64,000 nucleotides of DNA from Acanthosepion esculentum (GCA_964036315.1 OZ038485.1:73819548-73883547), one strand, 5' to 3'; shown: positions 1-12,451, counted from the stretch's first letter. Numbers and translations: made by a program. Notes: a model not told the origin generated them from the letters alone.

Positions 1-99
1 AAATGATGAAAATCAGAAGTACATATAAATAGATTTATTTAGTTTTAAACAAAATGATGAAAATCAGAAGTACATTTCCATAGATTTATTCAGTTTTAT

Positions 100-150
100 A
101 CAAAATGATGAAAATCAGAAGTACATTTCCATAGATTTATTTAGTTTTAT
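100..150 (+). repeat. Reference type B monomer (TTCCA at offsets 28-32)
   Basis: This copy matches the type B consensus exactly. It differs from type A at only three positions (offset 28 A to T, 30 A to C, 31 A to C). Frame 2 is open through the whole monomer and reads QNDENQKYISIDLFSFI, so adjacent B copies join into longer open frames. The other plus frames and all minus frames contain stops. Intermediates occur throughout the array: TTACA, TACCA, TTCTA, ATCCA, ATATA and ATACA at the same five positions. They suggest stepwise mutation or gene conversion between the two types. A and B copies are interspersed without strict alternation. Confidence 0.97.
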
Positions 151-176
151 ACAAAATGATGAAAATCAGAAGTACA

Positions 177-184
177 TATAAATA
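177..184 (+). promoter_or_regulatory. TATA-box-like octamer in type A monomers (example copy)
   Basis: TATAAATA at offsets 27-34 fits the eukaryotic TATA-box consensus TATAWAWR. It is present in type A copies and destroyed in type B by the same three substitutions that define the subfamily. A few copies, for example near 1449, read TATATAAATA, an even closer match. In an A/T-rich repeat such a match arises easily, and no downstream gene exists in the window. At most it could support low-level satellite transcription; that is inference. Confidence 0.25.
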
Positions 185-194
185 GATTTATTTA
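179..194. other. 6-bp-stem dyad in type A monomers (example copy)
   Basis: In type A monomers, TAAATA at offsets 29-34 and TATTTA at 39-44 are exact reverse complements separated by GATT, giving a possible 6-bp stem with a 4-nt loop. The example is in the reference A monomer; the element recurs in every unmodified A copy, hundreds of times. In type B the left arm becomes TCCATA and only three pairs remain. All pairs are A:T, so the structure would be weak. A dyad-binding protein or a cruciform under supercoiling is possible, but nothing else in the sequence shows it. Confidence 0.6.
187..192 (-). promoter_or_regulatory. AATAAA hexamer on the minus strand of each monomer (example copy)
   Basis: TTTATT at offsets 37-42 reads AATAAA on the minus strand, the canonical eukaryotic polyadenylation hexamer, and is present in both A and B monomers. 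Minus-strand transcripts through the array would meet one about every 51 bases, while the consensus plus strand lacks the hexamer. The match is exact, but function is unproven and the base composition makes chance plausible. Confidence 0.25.
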
Positions 195-900
195 GTTTTA
201 TAAAAAATGATGAAAATCAGAAGTACATATAAAAAGATTTATTTAGTTTTATACAAAATGATGAAAATCAGAAGTAAATTACCATAGATTTATTTAGTTT
301 TATACAAAATGATCAAAATCAGAAGTACATATAAATAGATTTTTATAGTTTTATACAAAATGATGAAAATCAGAAGTACATATAAATAGATTTATTTAGT
401 TTTATACAAAATGATGAAAATCAGAAGTAAATATAAATAGATTTATTTAGTTTTATACAAAATGATGAAAATCAGAAGTACATATAAATAGATTTATTTA
501 GTTTTATACAAAATGATGAAAATCAGAAGTACATTTCCATAGATTGATTTAGTTTTATACAAAATGATGAAAATCAGAAGTACATTTCCATAGATTTATT
601 TAGTTTTATACAAAATGATGAAAATCAGAAGTACATATAAATAGATTTATTTAGTTTTATACAAAATGATGAAAATCAGAAGTACATATAAATAGATTTA
701 TTTAGTTTTATACAAAATGATGAAAATCAGAAGTACATTTCCATAGATTTATTTAGTTTTATAAACAATTATGAATATCAGAAGTACATATAAATGGACT
801 TATATAGTTTTATACAAAATGAGGAAAATCAGAAGTACATTTCCATAGATTTATTTAGTTTTATACAAAATGATGAAAATCAGAAGTACATTTCCATAGA

Positions 901-2940
901 TTGATTTAGTTTTAAACAAAATGATGAAAATCAGAAGTACATTTCCATAGATTTATTTAGTTTTATACAAAATGAGGAAAATCAGAAGTACATATAAATA
1001 GATTTATTTAGTTTTATACAAAATGATGAAAATCAGAAGTACATATAAATAGATTTATTTAGTTTTATACAAAATGATGAAAATCAGAAGTACATTTCCA
1101 TAGATTTATTTAGTTTTATACAAAATGATGAAAATCAGAAGTACATATAAATAGATTTATTTAGTTGTATACAAAATGATGAAAATCAGAAGTACATTTC
1201 CATAGATTTATTTAGTTTTATACAAAATGATGAAAATCAGAATTACATATAAATAGATTTATTTAGTATTATACAAAATGATGAAAATCCGAAGTACATA
1301 TAAATAGATTTATTTAGTTTTATACAAAATGATGAATATCAGAAGTACATTTCTATAGATTTATTTAGTTTTATACAAAATGATGAAAATCAGAAGTACA
1401 TTTCCATAGATTTATTTAGTTTTATAAACAATTATGAAAATCAGAAGTATATATAAATAGATTTATTTAGTTTTATACAAAATGATGAAAATCAGAAGTA
1501 CATATAAAGAGATTTATTTAGTTTTATACAAAATGATGAAAATCAGAAGTACATATGAATAGATTTATTTAGTTTTATACAAAATGATGAAAATCAGAAG
1601 TACATATAAATAGATTTATTTAGTTTTAAACAAAATGATGAAAATCAGAAGTACATTTCCATAGATTTATTCAGTTTTATACAAAATGATGAAAATCAGA
1701 AGTACATTTCCATAGATTGATTTAGTTTTAAACAAAATGATGAAAATCAGAAGTACATTTCCATAGATTTATTTAGTTTTATACAAAATGATGAAAATCA
1801 GAAGTACATATAAATAGATTTATTTAGTTTTATACAAAATGATGAAAATCAGAAGTACATATAAATAGATTTATTTAGTTTTATACAAAATGATGAAAAT
1901 CAGAAGTACATTTCCATAGATTGATTTAGTTTTAAACAAAATGATGAAAATCAGAAGTACATTTCCATAGATTTATTTAGTTTTATACAAAATGATGAAA
2001 ATCAGAAGTACATATAAATAGATTTATTTAGTTTTATACAAAATGATGAAAATCAGAAGTACATATAAATAGATTTATTTAGTTTTATACAAAATGATGA
2101 AAATCAGAAGTACATATAAATAGATTTATTTAGTTTTATACAAAATGATGAAAATCAGAAGTACATATAAATAGATTTATTTAGTTGTATACAAAATGAT
2201 GAAAATCAGAAGTACATTTCCATAGATTTATTTAGTTTTATACAAAATGATGAATATCAGAATTACATATAAATAGATTTATTTAGTATTATACAAAATG
2301 ATGAAAATCCGAAGTACATATAAATAGATTTATTTAGTTTTATACAAAATGATGAATATCAGAAGTACATTTCTATAGATTTATTTAGTTTTATACAAAA
2401 TGATGAAAATCAGAAGTACATTTCCATAGATTTATTTAGTTTTATAAACAATTATGAAAATCAGAAGTATATATAAATAGATTTATTTAGTTTTATACAA
2501 AATGATGAAAATCAGAAGTACATATAAAGAGATTTATTTAGTTTTATACAAAATGATGAAAATCAGAAGTACATATGAATAGATTTATTTAGTTTTATAC
2601 AAAATGATGAAAATCAGAAGTACATATAAATAGATTTATTTAGTTTTAAACAAAATGATGAAAATCAGAAGTACATTTCCATAGATTTATTCAGTTTTAT
2701 ACAAAATGATGAAAATCAGAAGTACATTTCCATAGATTGATTTAGTTTTAAACAAAATGATGAAAATCAGAAGTACATTTCCATAGATTTATTTAGTTTT
2801 ATACAAAATGATGAAAATCAGAAGTACATATAAATAGATTTATTTAGTTTTATACAAAATGATGAAAATCAGAAGTACATATAAATAGATTTATTTAGTT
2901 TTATACAAAATGATGAAAATCAGAAGTACATTTCCATAGA
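901..2940 (+). repeat. Nested 20-mer (1,020-bp) tandem duplication inside the 68-mer unit
   Basis: Segments of about 901-1920 and 1921-2940 match at an offset of 1,020 bp. The GTTGTATAC marker is at 1167 and 2187 and the TTATTCAG marker at 1672 and 2692, with a few differences such as GAGG near 975 against GATG near 1995 and GAAAATCAG against GAATATCAG near 1235 and 2255. A third, shorter relative follows at an offset of 867 bp (17 monomers; GTTGTATAC at 3054). The same arrangement occurs in copy 2 at about 4369-6408. Confidence 0.88.
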
Positions 2941-3468
2941 TTTATTCAGTTTTATACAAAATGATGAAAATCAGAAGTACATATAAATAGATTTATTTAG
3001 TTTTATACAAAATGATGAAAATCAGAAGTACATATAAATAGATTTATTTAGTTGTATACAAAATGATGAAAATCAGAAGTACATTTCCATAGATTTATTT
3101 AGTTTTATACAAAATGATGAAAATCAGAATTACATATAAATAGATTTATTTAGTATTATACAAAATGATGAAAATCCGAAGTACATATAAATAGATTTAT
3201 TTAGTTTTATACAAAATGATGAATATCAGAAGTACATTTCTATAGATTTATTTAGTTTTATACAAAATGATGAAAATCAGAAGTACATTTCCATAGATTT
3301 ATTTAGTTTTATAAACAATTATGAAAATCAGAAGTATATATAAATAGATTTATTTAGTTTTATACAAAATGATGAAAATCAGAAGTACATATAAAGAGAT
3401 TTATTTAGTTTTATACAAAATGATGAAAATCAGAAGTACATATGAATAGATTTATTTAGTTTTATACA

Positions 3469-6400
3469 AAATGATGAAAATCAGAAGTACATATAAATAG
3501 ATTTATTTAGTTTTAAACAAAATGATGAAAATCAGAAGTACATTTCCATAGATTTATTCAGTTTTATACAAAATGATGAAAATCAGAAGTACATTTCCAT
3601 AGATTTATTTAGTTTTATACAAAATGATGAAAATCAGAAGTACATATAAATAGATTTATTTAGTTTTATAAAAAATGATGAAAATCAGAAGTACATATAA
3701 AAAGATTTATTTAGTTTTATACAAAATGATGAAAATCAGAAGTAAATTACCATAGATTTATTTAGTTTTATACAAAATGATCAAAATCAGAAGTACATAT
3801 AAATAGATTTTTATAGTTTTATACAAAATGATGAAAATCAGAAGTACATATAAATAGATTTATTTAGTTTTATACAAAATGATGAAAATCAGAAGTAAAT
3901 ATAAATAGATTTATTTAGTTTTATACAAAATGATGAAAATCAGAAGTACATATAAATAGATTTATTTAGTTTTATACAAAATGATGAAAATCAGAAGTAC
4001 ATTTCCATAGATTGATTTAGTTTTATACAAAATGATGAAAATCAGAAGTACATTTCCATAGATTTATTTAGTTTTATACAAAATGATGAAAATCAGAAGT
4101 ACATATAAATAGATTTATTTAGTTTTATACAAAATGATGAAAATCAGAAGTACATATAAATAGATTTATTTAGTTTTATACAAAATGATGAAAATCAGAA
4201 GTACATTTCCATAGATTTATTTAGTTTTATAAACAATTATGAATATCAGAAGTACATATAAATGGACTTATATAGTTTTATACAAAATGAGGAAAATCAG
4301 AAGTACATTTCCATAGATTTATTTAGTTTTATACAAAATGATGAAAATCAGAAGTACATTTCCATAGATTGATTTAGTTTTAAACAAAATGATGAAAATC
4401 AGAAGTACATTTCCATAGATTTATTTAGTTTTATACAAAATGAGGAAAATCAGAAGTACATATAAATAGATTTATTTAGTTTTATACAAAATGATGAAAA
4501 TCAGAAGTACATATAAATAGATTTATTTAGTTTTATACAAAATGATGAAAATCAGAAGTACATTTCCATAGATTTATTTAGTTTTATACAAAATGATGAA
4601 AATCAGAAGTACATATAAATAGATTTATTTAGTTGTATACAAAATGATGAAAATCAGAAGTACATTTCCATAGATTTATTTAGTTTTATACAAAATGATG
4701 AAAATCAGAATTACATATAAATAGATTTATTTAGTATTATACAAAATGATGAAAATCCGAAGTACATATAAATAGATTTATTTAGTTTTATACAAAATGA
4801 TGAATATCAGAAGTACATTTCTATAGATTTATTTAGTTTTATACAAAATGATGAAAATCAGAAGTACATTTCCATAGATTTATTTAGTTTTATAAACAAT
4901 TATGAAAATCAGAAGTATATATAAATAGATTTATTTAGTTTTATACAAAATGATGAAAATCAGAAGTACATATAAAGAGATTTATTTAGTTTTATACAAA
5001 ATGATGAAAATCAGAAGTACATATGAATAGATTTATTTAGTTTTATACAAAATGATGAAAATCAGAAGTACATATAAATAGATTTATTTAGTTTTAAACA
5101 AAATGATGAAAATCAGAAGTACATTTCCATAGATTTATTCAGTTTTATACAAAATGATGAAAATCAGAAGTACATTTCCATAGATTGATTTAGTTTTAAA
5201 CAAAATGATGAAAATCAGAAGTACATTTCCATAGATTTATTTAGTTTTATACAAAATGATGAAAATCAGAAGTACATATAAATAGATTTATTTAGTTTTA
5301 TACAAAATGATGAAAATCAGAAGTACATATAAATAGATTTATTTAGTTTTATACAAAATGATGAAAATCAGAAGTACATTTCCATAGATTGATTTAGTTT
5401 TAAACAAAATGATGAAAATCAGAAGTACATTTCCATAGATTTATTTAGTTTTATACAAAATGATGAAAATCAGAAGTACATATAAATAGATTTATTTAGT
5501 TTTATACAAAATGATGAAAATCAGAAGTACATATAAATAGATTTATTTAGTTTTATACAAAATGATGAAAATCAGAAGTACATATAAATAGATTTATTTA
5601 GTTTTATACAAAATGATGAAAATCAGAAGTACATATAAATAGATTTATTTAGTTGTATACAAAATGATGAAAATCAGAAGTACATTTCCATAGATTTATT
5701 TAGTTTTATACAAAATGATGAATATCAGAATTACATATAAATAGATTTATTTAGTATTATACAAAATGATGAAAATCCGAAGTACATATAAATAGATTTA
5801 TTTAGTTTTATACAAAATGATGAATATCAGAAGTACATTTCTATAGATTTATTTAGTTTTATACAAAATGATGAAAATCAGAAGTACATTTCCATAGATT
5901 TATTTAGTTTTATAAACAATTATGAAAATCAGAAGTATATATAAATAGATTTATTTAGTTTTATACAAAATGATGAAAATCAGAAGTACATATAAAGAGA
6001 TTTATTTAGTTTTATACAAAATGATGAAAATCAGAAGTACATATGAATAGATTTATTTAGTTTTATACAAAATGATGAAAATCAGAAGTACATATAAATA
6101 GATTTATTTAGTTTTAAACAAAATGATGAAAATCAGAAGTACATTTCCATAGATTTATTCAGTTTTATACAAAATGATGAAAATCAGAAGTACATTTCCA
6201 TAGATTGATTTAGTTTTAAACAAAATGATGAAAATCAGAAGTACATTTCCATAGATTTATTTAGTTTTATACAAAATGATGAAAATCAGAAGTACATATA
6301 AATAGATTTATTTAGTTTTATACAAAATGATGAAAATCAGAAGTACATATAAATAGATTTATTTAGTTTTATACAAAATGATGAAAATCAGAAGTACATT

Positions 6401-6936
6401 TCCATAGATTTATTCAGTTTTATACAAAATGATGAAAATCAGAAGTACATATAAATAGATTTATTTAGTTTTATACAAAATGATGAAAATCAGAAGTACA
6501 TATAAATAGATTTATTTAGTTGTATACAAAATGATGAAAATCAGAAGTACATTTCCATAGATTTATTTAGTTTTATACAAAATGATGAAAATCAGAATTA
6601 CATATAAATAGATTTATTTAGTATTATACAAAATGATGAAAATCCGAAGTACATATAAATAGATTTATTTAGTTTTATACAAAATGATGAATATCAGAAG
6701 TACATTTCTATAGATTTATTTAGTTTTATACAAAATGATGAAAATCAGAAGTACATTTCCATAGATTTATTTAGTTTTATAAACAATTATGAAAATCAGA
6801 AGTATATATAAATAGATTTATTTAGTTTTATACAAAATGATGAAAATCAGAAGTACATATAAAGAGATTTATTTAGTTTTATACAAAATGATGAAAATCA
6901 GAAGTACATATGAATAGATTTATTTAGTTTTATACA
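3469..6936 (+). repeat. 68-mer higher-order repeat, copy 2
   Basis: This copy is collinear with 1-3468 at an offset of exactly 3,468 bp, with matching rare variants throughout. It includes the shared TAAACAAAATG, AATCCGAAG, AGTTGTATAC and AAGTAAATTACC monomers in the same order. It carries the same nested 1,020-bp duplication as copy 1, so the nested duplication is older than the 68-mer amplification. Confidence 0.93.
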
Positions 6937-8265
6937 AAATGATGAAAATCAGAAGTACATATAAATAGATTTATTTAGTTTTAAACAAAATGATGAAAAT
7001 CAGAAGTACATTTCCATAGATTTATTCAGTTTTATACAAAATGATGAAAATCAGAAGTACATTTCCATAGATTTATTTAGTTTTATACAAAATGATGAAA
7101 ATCAGAAGTACATATAAATAGATTTATTTAGTTTTATAAAAAATGATGAAAATCAGAAGTACATATAAAAAGATTTATTTAGTTTTATACAAAATGATGA
7201 AAATCAGAAGTAAATTACCATAGATTTATTTAGTTTTATACAAAATGATCAAAATCAGAAGTACATATAAATAGATTTTTATAGTTTTATACAAAATGAT
7301 GAAAATCAGAAGTACATATAAATAGATTTATTTAGTTTTATACAAAATGATGAAAATCAGAAGTACATATAAATAGATTTATTTAGTTTTATACAAAATG
7401 ATGAAAATCAGAAGTACATATAAATAGATTTATTTAGTTTTATACAAAATGATGAAAATCAGAAGTACATTTCCATAGATTGATTTAGTTTTATACAAAA
7501 TGATGAAAATCAGAAGTACATTTCCATAGATTTATTTAGTTTTATACAAAATGATGAAAATCAGAAGTACATATAAATAGATTTATTTAGTTTTATACAA
7601 AATGATGAAAATCAGAAGTACATATAAATAGATTTATTTAGTTTTATACAAAATGATGAAAATCAGAAGTACATTTCCATAGATTTATTTAGTTTTATAA
7701 ACAATTATGAATATCAGAAGTACATATAAATGGACTTATATAGTTTTATACAAAATGAGGAAAATCAGAAGTACATTTCCATAGATTTATTTAGTTTTAT
7801 ACAAAATGATGAAAATCAGAAGTACATTTCCATAGATTGATTTAGTTTTAAACAAAATGATGAAAATCAGAAGTACATTTCTATAGATTTATTTAGTTTT
7901 ATACAAAATGATGAAAATCAGAAGTACATATAAATAGATTTATTTAGTTTTATACAAAATGATGAAAATCAGAAGTACATATAAATAGATTTATTTAGTT
8001 GTATACAAAATGATGAAAATCAGAAGCACATTTCCATAGATTTATTTAGTTTTATACAAAATGATGAAAATCAGAATTACATATAAATAGATTTATTTAG
8101 TATTATACAAAATGATGAAAATCCGAAGTACATATAAATAGATTGATTTAGTTTTATACAAAATGATGAATATCAGAAGTACATTTCTATAGATTTATTT
8201 AGTTTTATACAAAATGATGAAAATCAGAAGTACATTTCCATAGATTTATTTAGTTTTATACAAAA
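6937..8265 (+). repeat. 68-mer higher-order repeat, partial copy 3 with a two-monomer deletion
   Basis: The start matches copies 1 and 2 at offsets of 6,936 and 3,468 bp. It carries private substitutions, for example AAGTACATAT near 7364 where copies 1 and 2 have AAGTAAATAT, and TTCTA near 7880 where they have TTCCA. The AGTTGTATAC marker lies at 8001 instead of the expected 8103, so two monomers (102 bp) are missing. The order then follows copy 1 (AATTACAT, AGTATTATAC, AATCCGAAG, GAATATCAG) until about 8265, where plain B monomers replace the TAAACAATTATG monomer. This is the right edge of the 68-mer domain; the right limit is approximate. Confidence 0.85.
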
Positions 8266-10509
8266 TGATGAAAATCAGAAGTACATTTCCATAGATTTAT
8301 TTAGTTTTATACAAAATGATGAAAATCAGAAGTACATTTCCATAGATTTATTTAGTTTTATACAAAATGATGAAAATCAGAAGTACATATAAATAGATTT
8401 ATTTAGTTTTATACAAAATGATGAAAATCAGAAGTACATTTCCATTGATTTATTTAATTTTATACAAAATGATGAAAATCAGAAGTACATTTCCATAGAT
8501 TTATTTAGTTTTATACAAAATGATGAAAATCAGAAGTACATTTCCATAGATTTATTTAGTTTTATACAAAATGATGAAAATCAGAAGTACATTTCCATAG
8601 ATTTATTTAGTTTTTGTACAAAATGATGAAAATCAGAAGTACATATAAAGAGATTTATTTAGTTTTATACAAAATGATGAAATTCAGAAGTACATATTAA
8701 TAGATTTATTTAGTTTTATACAAAATGATGAAAATCAGAAGTACATATAAATAGATTTATTTAGTTTTATACAAAATGATGAAAATCAGAAGTACATATA
8801 AATAGATTTATTTAGTTTTATACAAAATGATGAAAATCAGAAGTACATTTCCATAGATTTATTTAGTTTTATACAAAATGATGAAAATCAGAAGTACATT
8901 TCCATAGATTTATTTAGTTTTATACAAAATGATGAAATTCAGAAGTACATATTAATAGATTTATTTAGTTTTATACAAAATGATGAAAATCAGAAGTACA
9001 TATAAATAGATTTATTTAGTTTTATACAAAATGATGAAAATCAGAAGTACATATAAATAGATTTATTTAGTTTTATACAAAATGATGAAAATCAGAAGTA
9101 CATATAAATAGATTTATTTAGTTTTATACAAAATGATGAAAATCAGAAGTACATATAAATAGATTTATTTAGTTTTATACAAAATGATGAATATCAGAAG
9201 TACATTTCCATAGATTTATTTAGTTTTATACAAAATGATGAAAATCAGAAGTACATTTCCATAGATTTATTTAGTTTTATACGAAATGATGAAAATCAGA
9301 AGTACATATAAATAGATTTATTTAGTTTTATACAAAATGATGAAAATCAGAAGTACATATAAATATATTTATTTAGTTTTATACAAAATGATGAAAATCA
9401 GAAGTACATATAAATAGATTTATTTAGTTTTATACAAAATGATGAAAATCAGAGGTACATATAAATAGATTTATTTAGTTTTATACAAAATGATGAAAAT
9501 CAGAAGTACATATAAATGGATTTATTTAGTTTTATACAAAATGATGAAAATCAGAAGTACATATAAATAGATTTATTTAGTTTTATACAAAATGATGAAA
9601 ATCAGAAGTGCATATAAATAGATTTATTTAGTTTTATACAAAATGATGAATATCAGAAGTACATTTCCATAGATTTATTTAGTTTTATACAAAATGATGA
9701 AAATCAGAAGTACATTTCCATAGATTTATTTAGTTTTATACGAAATGATGAAAATCAGAAGTACATATAAATAGATTTATTTAGTTTTATACAAAATGAT
9801 GAAAATCAGAAGTACATGTAAATAGATTTATTTAGTTTTATACAAAATGATGAAAATCAGAAGTACATATAAATATATTTATTTAGTTTTATACAAAATG
9901 ATGAAAATCTGAAGTACATTTCCATAGATTTATTTAGTTTTATACAAAATGATGAAAATCAGAAGTACCTATAAATAGATTTATTTAGTTTTATACAAAA
10001 TGATGAAAATCAGAAGTACATATAAATAGATTTATTTAGTTTCATACAAGATGATGAATATCAGAAGTACATTTCCATAGATTTATTTAGTTTTATACAA
10101 AATGATGAAAATCAGAAGTACATGTCCATAGATTTATTTAGTTTTATACGAAATGATGAAAATCAGAAGTACATATAAATAGATTTATTTAGTTTTATAC
10201 AAAATGATGAAAATCAGAAGTACATATAAATATATTTATTTAGTTTTATACAAAATGATGAAAATCAGAAGTAGATATAAATAGATTTATTTAGTTTTAT
10301 ACAAAATGATGAAAATCTGAAGTACATTTCCATAGATTTATTTAGTTTTATACAAAATGATTAAAATCAGAAGTACATATAAATGGATTTATTTAGTTTT
10401 ATACAAAATGATGAAAATCAGAAGTACATATAAATAGATTTATTTAGTTTTATACAAAATGATGAAGATCACAAGTACATTTCCATAGATTTATTTAGTT
10501 TTATACAAA
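8266..10509 (+). repeat. Satellite stretch with weak higher-order structure
   Basis: This stretch holds only 51-bp monomers, with no gene or foreign sequence. A and B types are mixed irregularly. Runs of plain B occur near 8210-8380 and 8440-8610, the latter ending with a 1-bp T insertion (AGTTTTTGTAC near 8611). The ACGAAATG variant recurs at 9283, 9742 and 10150, that is 9 and 8 monomers apart, so a short-period, 8- to 9-monomer repeat can be followed from about 9180 to 10300. Confidence 0.85.
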
Positions 10510-12451
10510 ATGATGAAAATCAGAAGTACATTTCCATAGATTTATTTAGTTTTATACAAAATGATGAAAATCAGAAGTACATTTCCATAGATTTATGTAG
10601 TTTTATACAAAATGATGAAATTCAGAAATACATATAAATAGATTTATTTAGTTTTATACAAAATGATGAAAATCAGAAGTACATATAAATAGATTTATTT
10701 AGTTTTATACAAAATGATGAAAATCTGAAGTACATTTCCATAGATTTATTTAGTTTTATACAAAATGATGAAAATCAGAAGTACATATAAATATATTTAT
10801 TTAGTTTTATACAAAATGATAAATATCAGAAGTACATTTCCATAGATTTATTTAGATTTATACAAAATGATGAAAATCAGAAGTACATTTCCATAGATTT
10901 ATTTAGTTTTATACAAAATGATGAAAATCAGAAGTACATATAAATAGATTTATTTAGTTTTATACAAAATGATGAAAATCAGAAGTACATATAAATATAT
11001 TTATTTAGTTTTATACAAAATGATGAAAATCAGAAGTACATATAAATAGATTTATTTAGATTTATACAAAATGATGAAAATCAGAAGTACATATAAATAG
11101 ATTTATTTAGTTTTATACAAAATGATGAAAATCAGAAGTACATATAAATGGATTTATTTAGTTTTATACAAAATGATGAAAATCAGAAGTACATATAAAT
11201 AGATTTATTTAGTTTTATACAAAATGATGAAGATCAGAAGTACATTTCCATAGATTTATTTAGTTTTATACAAAATGATGAAAATCAGAAGTACATTTCC
11301 TTAGATTTATTTAGTTTTATACAAAATGATGAAAATCAGAAGTACATTTCCATAGATTTATGTAGTTTTATACAAAATGATGAAAATCAGAAGTACATTT
11401 CCATAGATTTATTTAGTTTTATACAAAATGATGAAAATCAGAAGTACATTTCCATAGATTTATGTAGTTTTATACAAAATGATGAAATTCAGAAATACAT
11501 ATAAATAGATTTATTTAGTTTTATACAAAATGATGAAAATCAGAAGTACATATAAATAGATTTATTTAGTTTTATACAAAATGATGAAAATCTGAAGTAC
11601 ATTTCCATAGATTTATTTAGTTTTATACAAAATGATGAAAATCAGAAGTACATATAAATAGATTTATTTAGTTTTATACAAAATGATGAAAATCAGAAGT
11701 GCATATAAATAGATTTATTTAGTTTTATACAAAATGATGAATATCAGAAGTACATTTCCATAGATTTATTTAGTTTTATACAAAATGATGAAAATCAGAA
11801 GTACATTTCCATAGATTTATTTAGATTTATACGAAATGATGAAAATCAGAAGTACATATAAATATATTTATTTAGTTTTATACAAAATGATAAATATCAG
11901 AAGTACATTTCCATAGATTTATTTAGATTTATACAAAATGATGAGAATCAGAAGTACATTTCCATAGATTTATTTAGTTTTATACAAAATGATGAAAATC
12001 AGAAGTACATATAAATAGATTTATTTAGTTTTATACAAAATGATGAAAATCAGAAGTACATATAAATATATTTATTTAGTTTTATACAAAATGATGAAAA
12101 TCAGAAGTACATATAAATAGATTTATTTAGATTTATACAAAATGATGAAAATCAGAAGTACATATAAATAGATTTATTTAGTTTTATACAAAATGATGAA
12201 AATCAGAAGTACATATAAATGGATTTATTTAGTTTTATACAAAATGATGAAAATCAGAAGTACATATAAATAGATTTATTTAGTTTTATACAAAATGATG
12301 AAGATCAGAAGTACATTTCCATAGATTTATTTAGTTTTATACAAAATGATGAAAATCAGAAGTACATTTCCTTAGATTTATTTAGTTTTATACAAAATGA
12401 TGAAAATCAGAAGTACATTTCCATAGATTTATGTAGTTTTATACAAAATGA
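10510..12451 (+). repeat. Duplicated block split by a four-monomer insert
   Basis: Two neighbouring segments, X (about 10510-10770) and Y (about 10775-11380), occur again as X' and Y' further right. X markers (TATGTAG at 10597, AATCTGAAG at 10726) recur 867 bp (17 monomers) on, at 11464 and 11593. Y markers (GATAAATATCAG at 10821, TTCCTTAG at 11301) recur 1,071 bp (21 monomers) on, at 11892 and 12372. The 204-bp difference is four extra monomers at about 11640-11845, carrying the AAGTGCAT, GAATATCAG and ACGAAATG series also seen at about 9600-9790 (AAGTGCAT at 9610 and 11701, 41 monomers apart). Confidence 0.82.

Larger units (their letters stand above)
151..201 (+). repeat. Reference type A monomer (ATAAA at offsets 28-32)
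   Basis: This copy matches the type A consensus exactly and is given as a reference. Its diagnostic segment is ACATATAAATAG, where type B has ACATTTCCATAG. Composition is 24 A, 18 T, 6 G and 3 C. It contains an RsaI site (GTAC, offsets 22-25), present in nearly all monomers. All six reading frames contain a stop: TGA in frame 1, TAA at offsets 29-31 in frame 2, TAG in frame 3, and stops in each minus frame. Minor type A derivatives that recur in the array include AAAGAG, AAAAAG, GAATAG and AAATATATT in place of AAATAG. Confidence 0.97.
1..3468 (+). repeat. 68-mer higher-order repeat, copy 1
   Basis: The first 3,468 bp (68 monomers) are repeated at 3469 and again at 6937. Rare variants fix the register: a TTATTCAG copy at 91 reappears at 3559 and 7027, the TAAACAATTATGAATATCAG monomer near 765 reappears near 4233, and a GAGG variant near 975 reappears near 4443. 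All variants I spot-checked between copies 1 and 2 agree. The phase is arbitrary because the window begins inside the array, so the true unit boundary may lie elsewhere. Near-identity implies very recent duplication compared with the rest of the window. Confidence 0.93.

Noticed and set aside
8..33. ATGATG followed by a short frame (MMKIRSTYK or MMKIRSTFP) in every monomer
   Set aside because: Each ends after nine codons at TAG, is repeated in essentially every monomer and has no context suggesting translation.
187..192. Minus-strand AATAAA as a real gene terminator
   Set aside because: It recurs in every monomer of an A/T-rich repeat with no gene on that strand; recorded only as a low-confidence motif.
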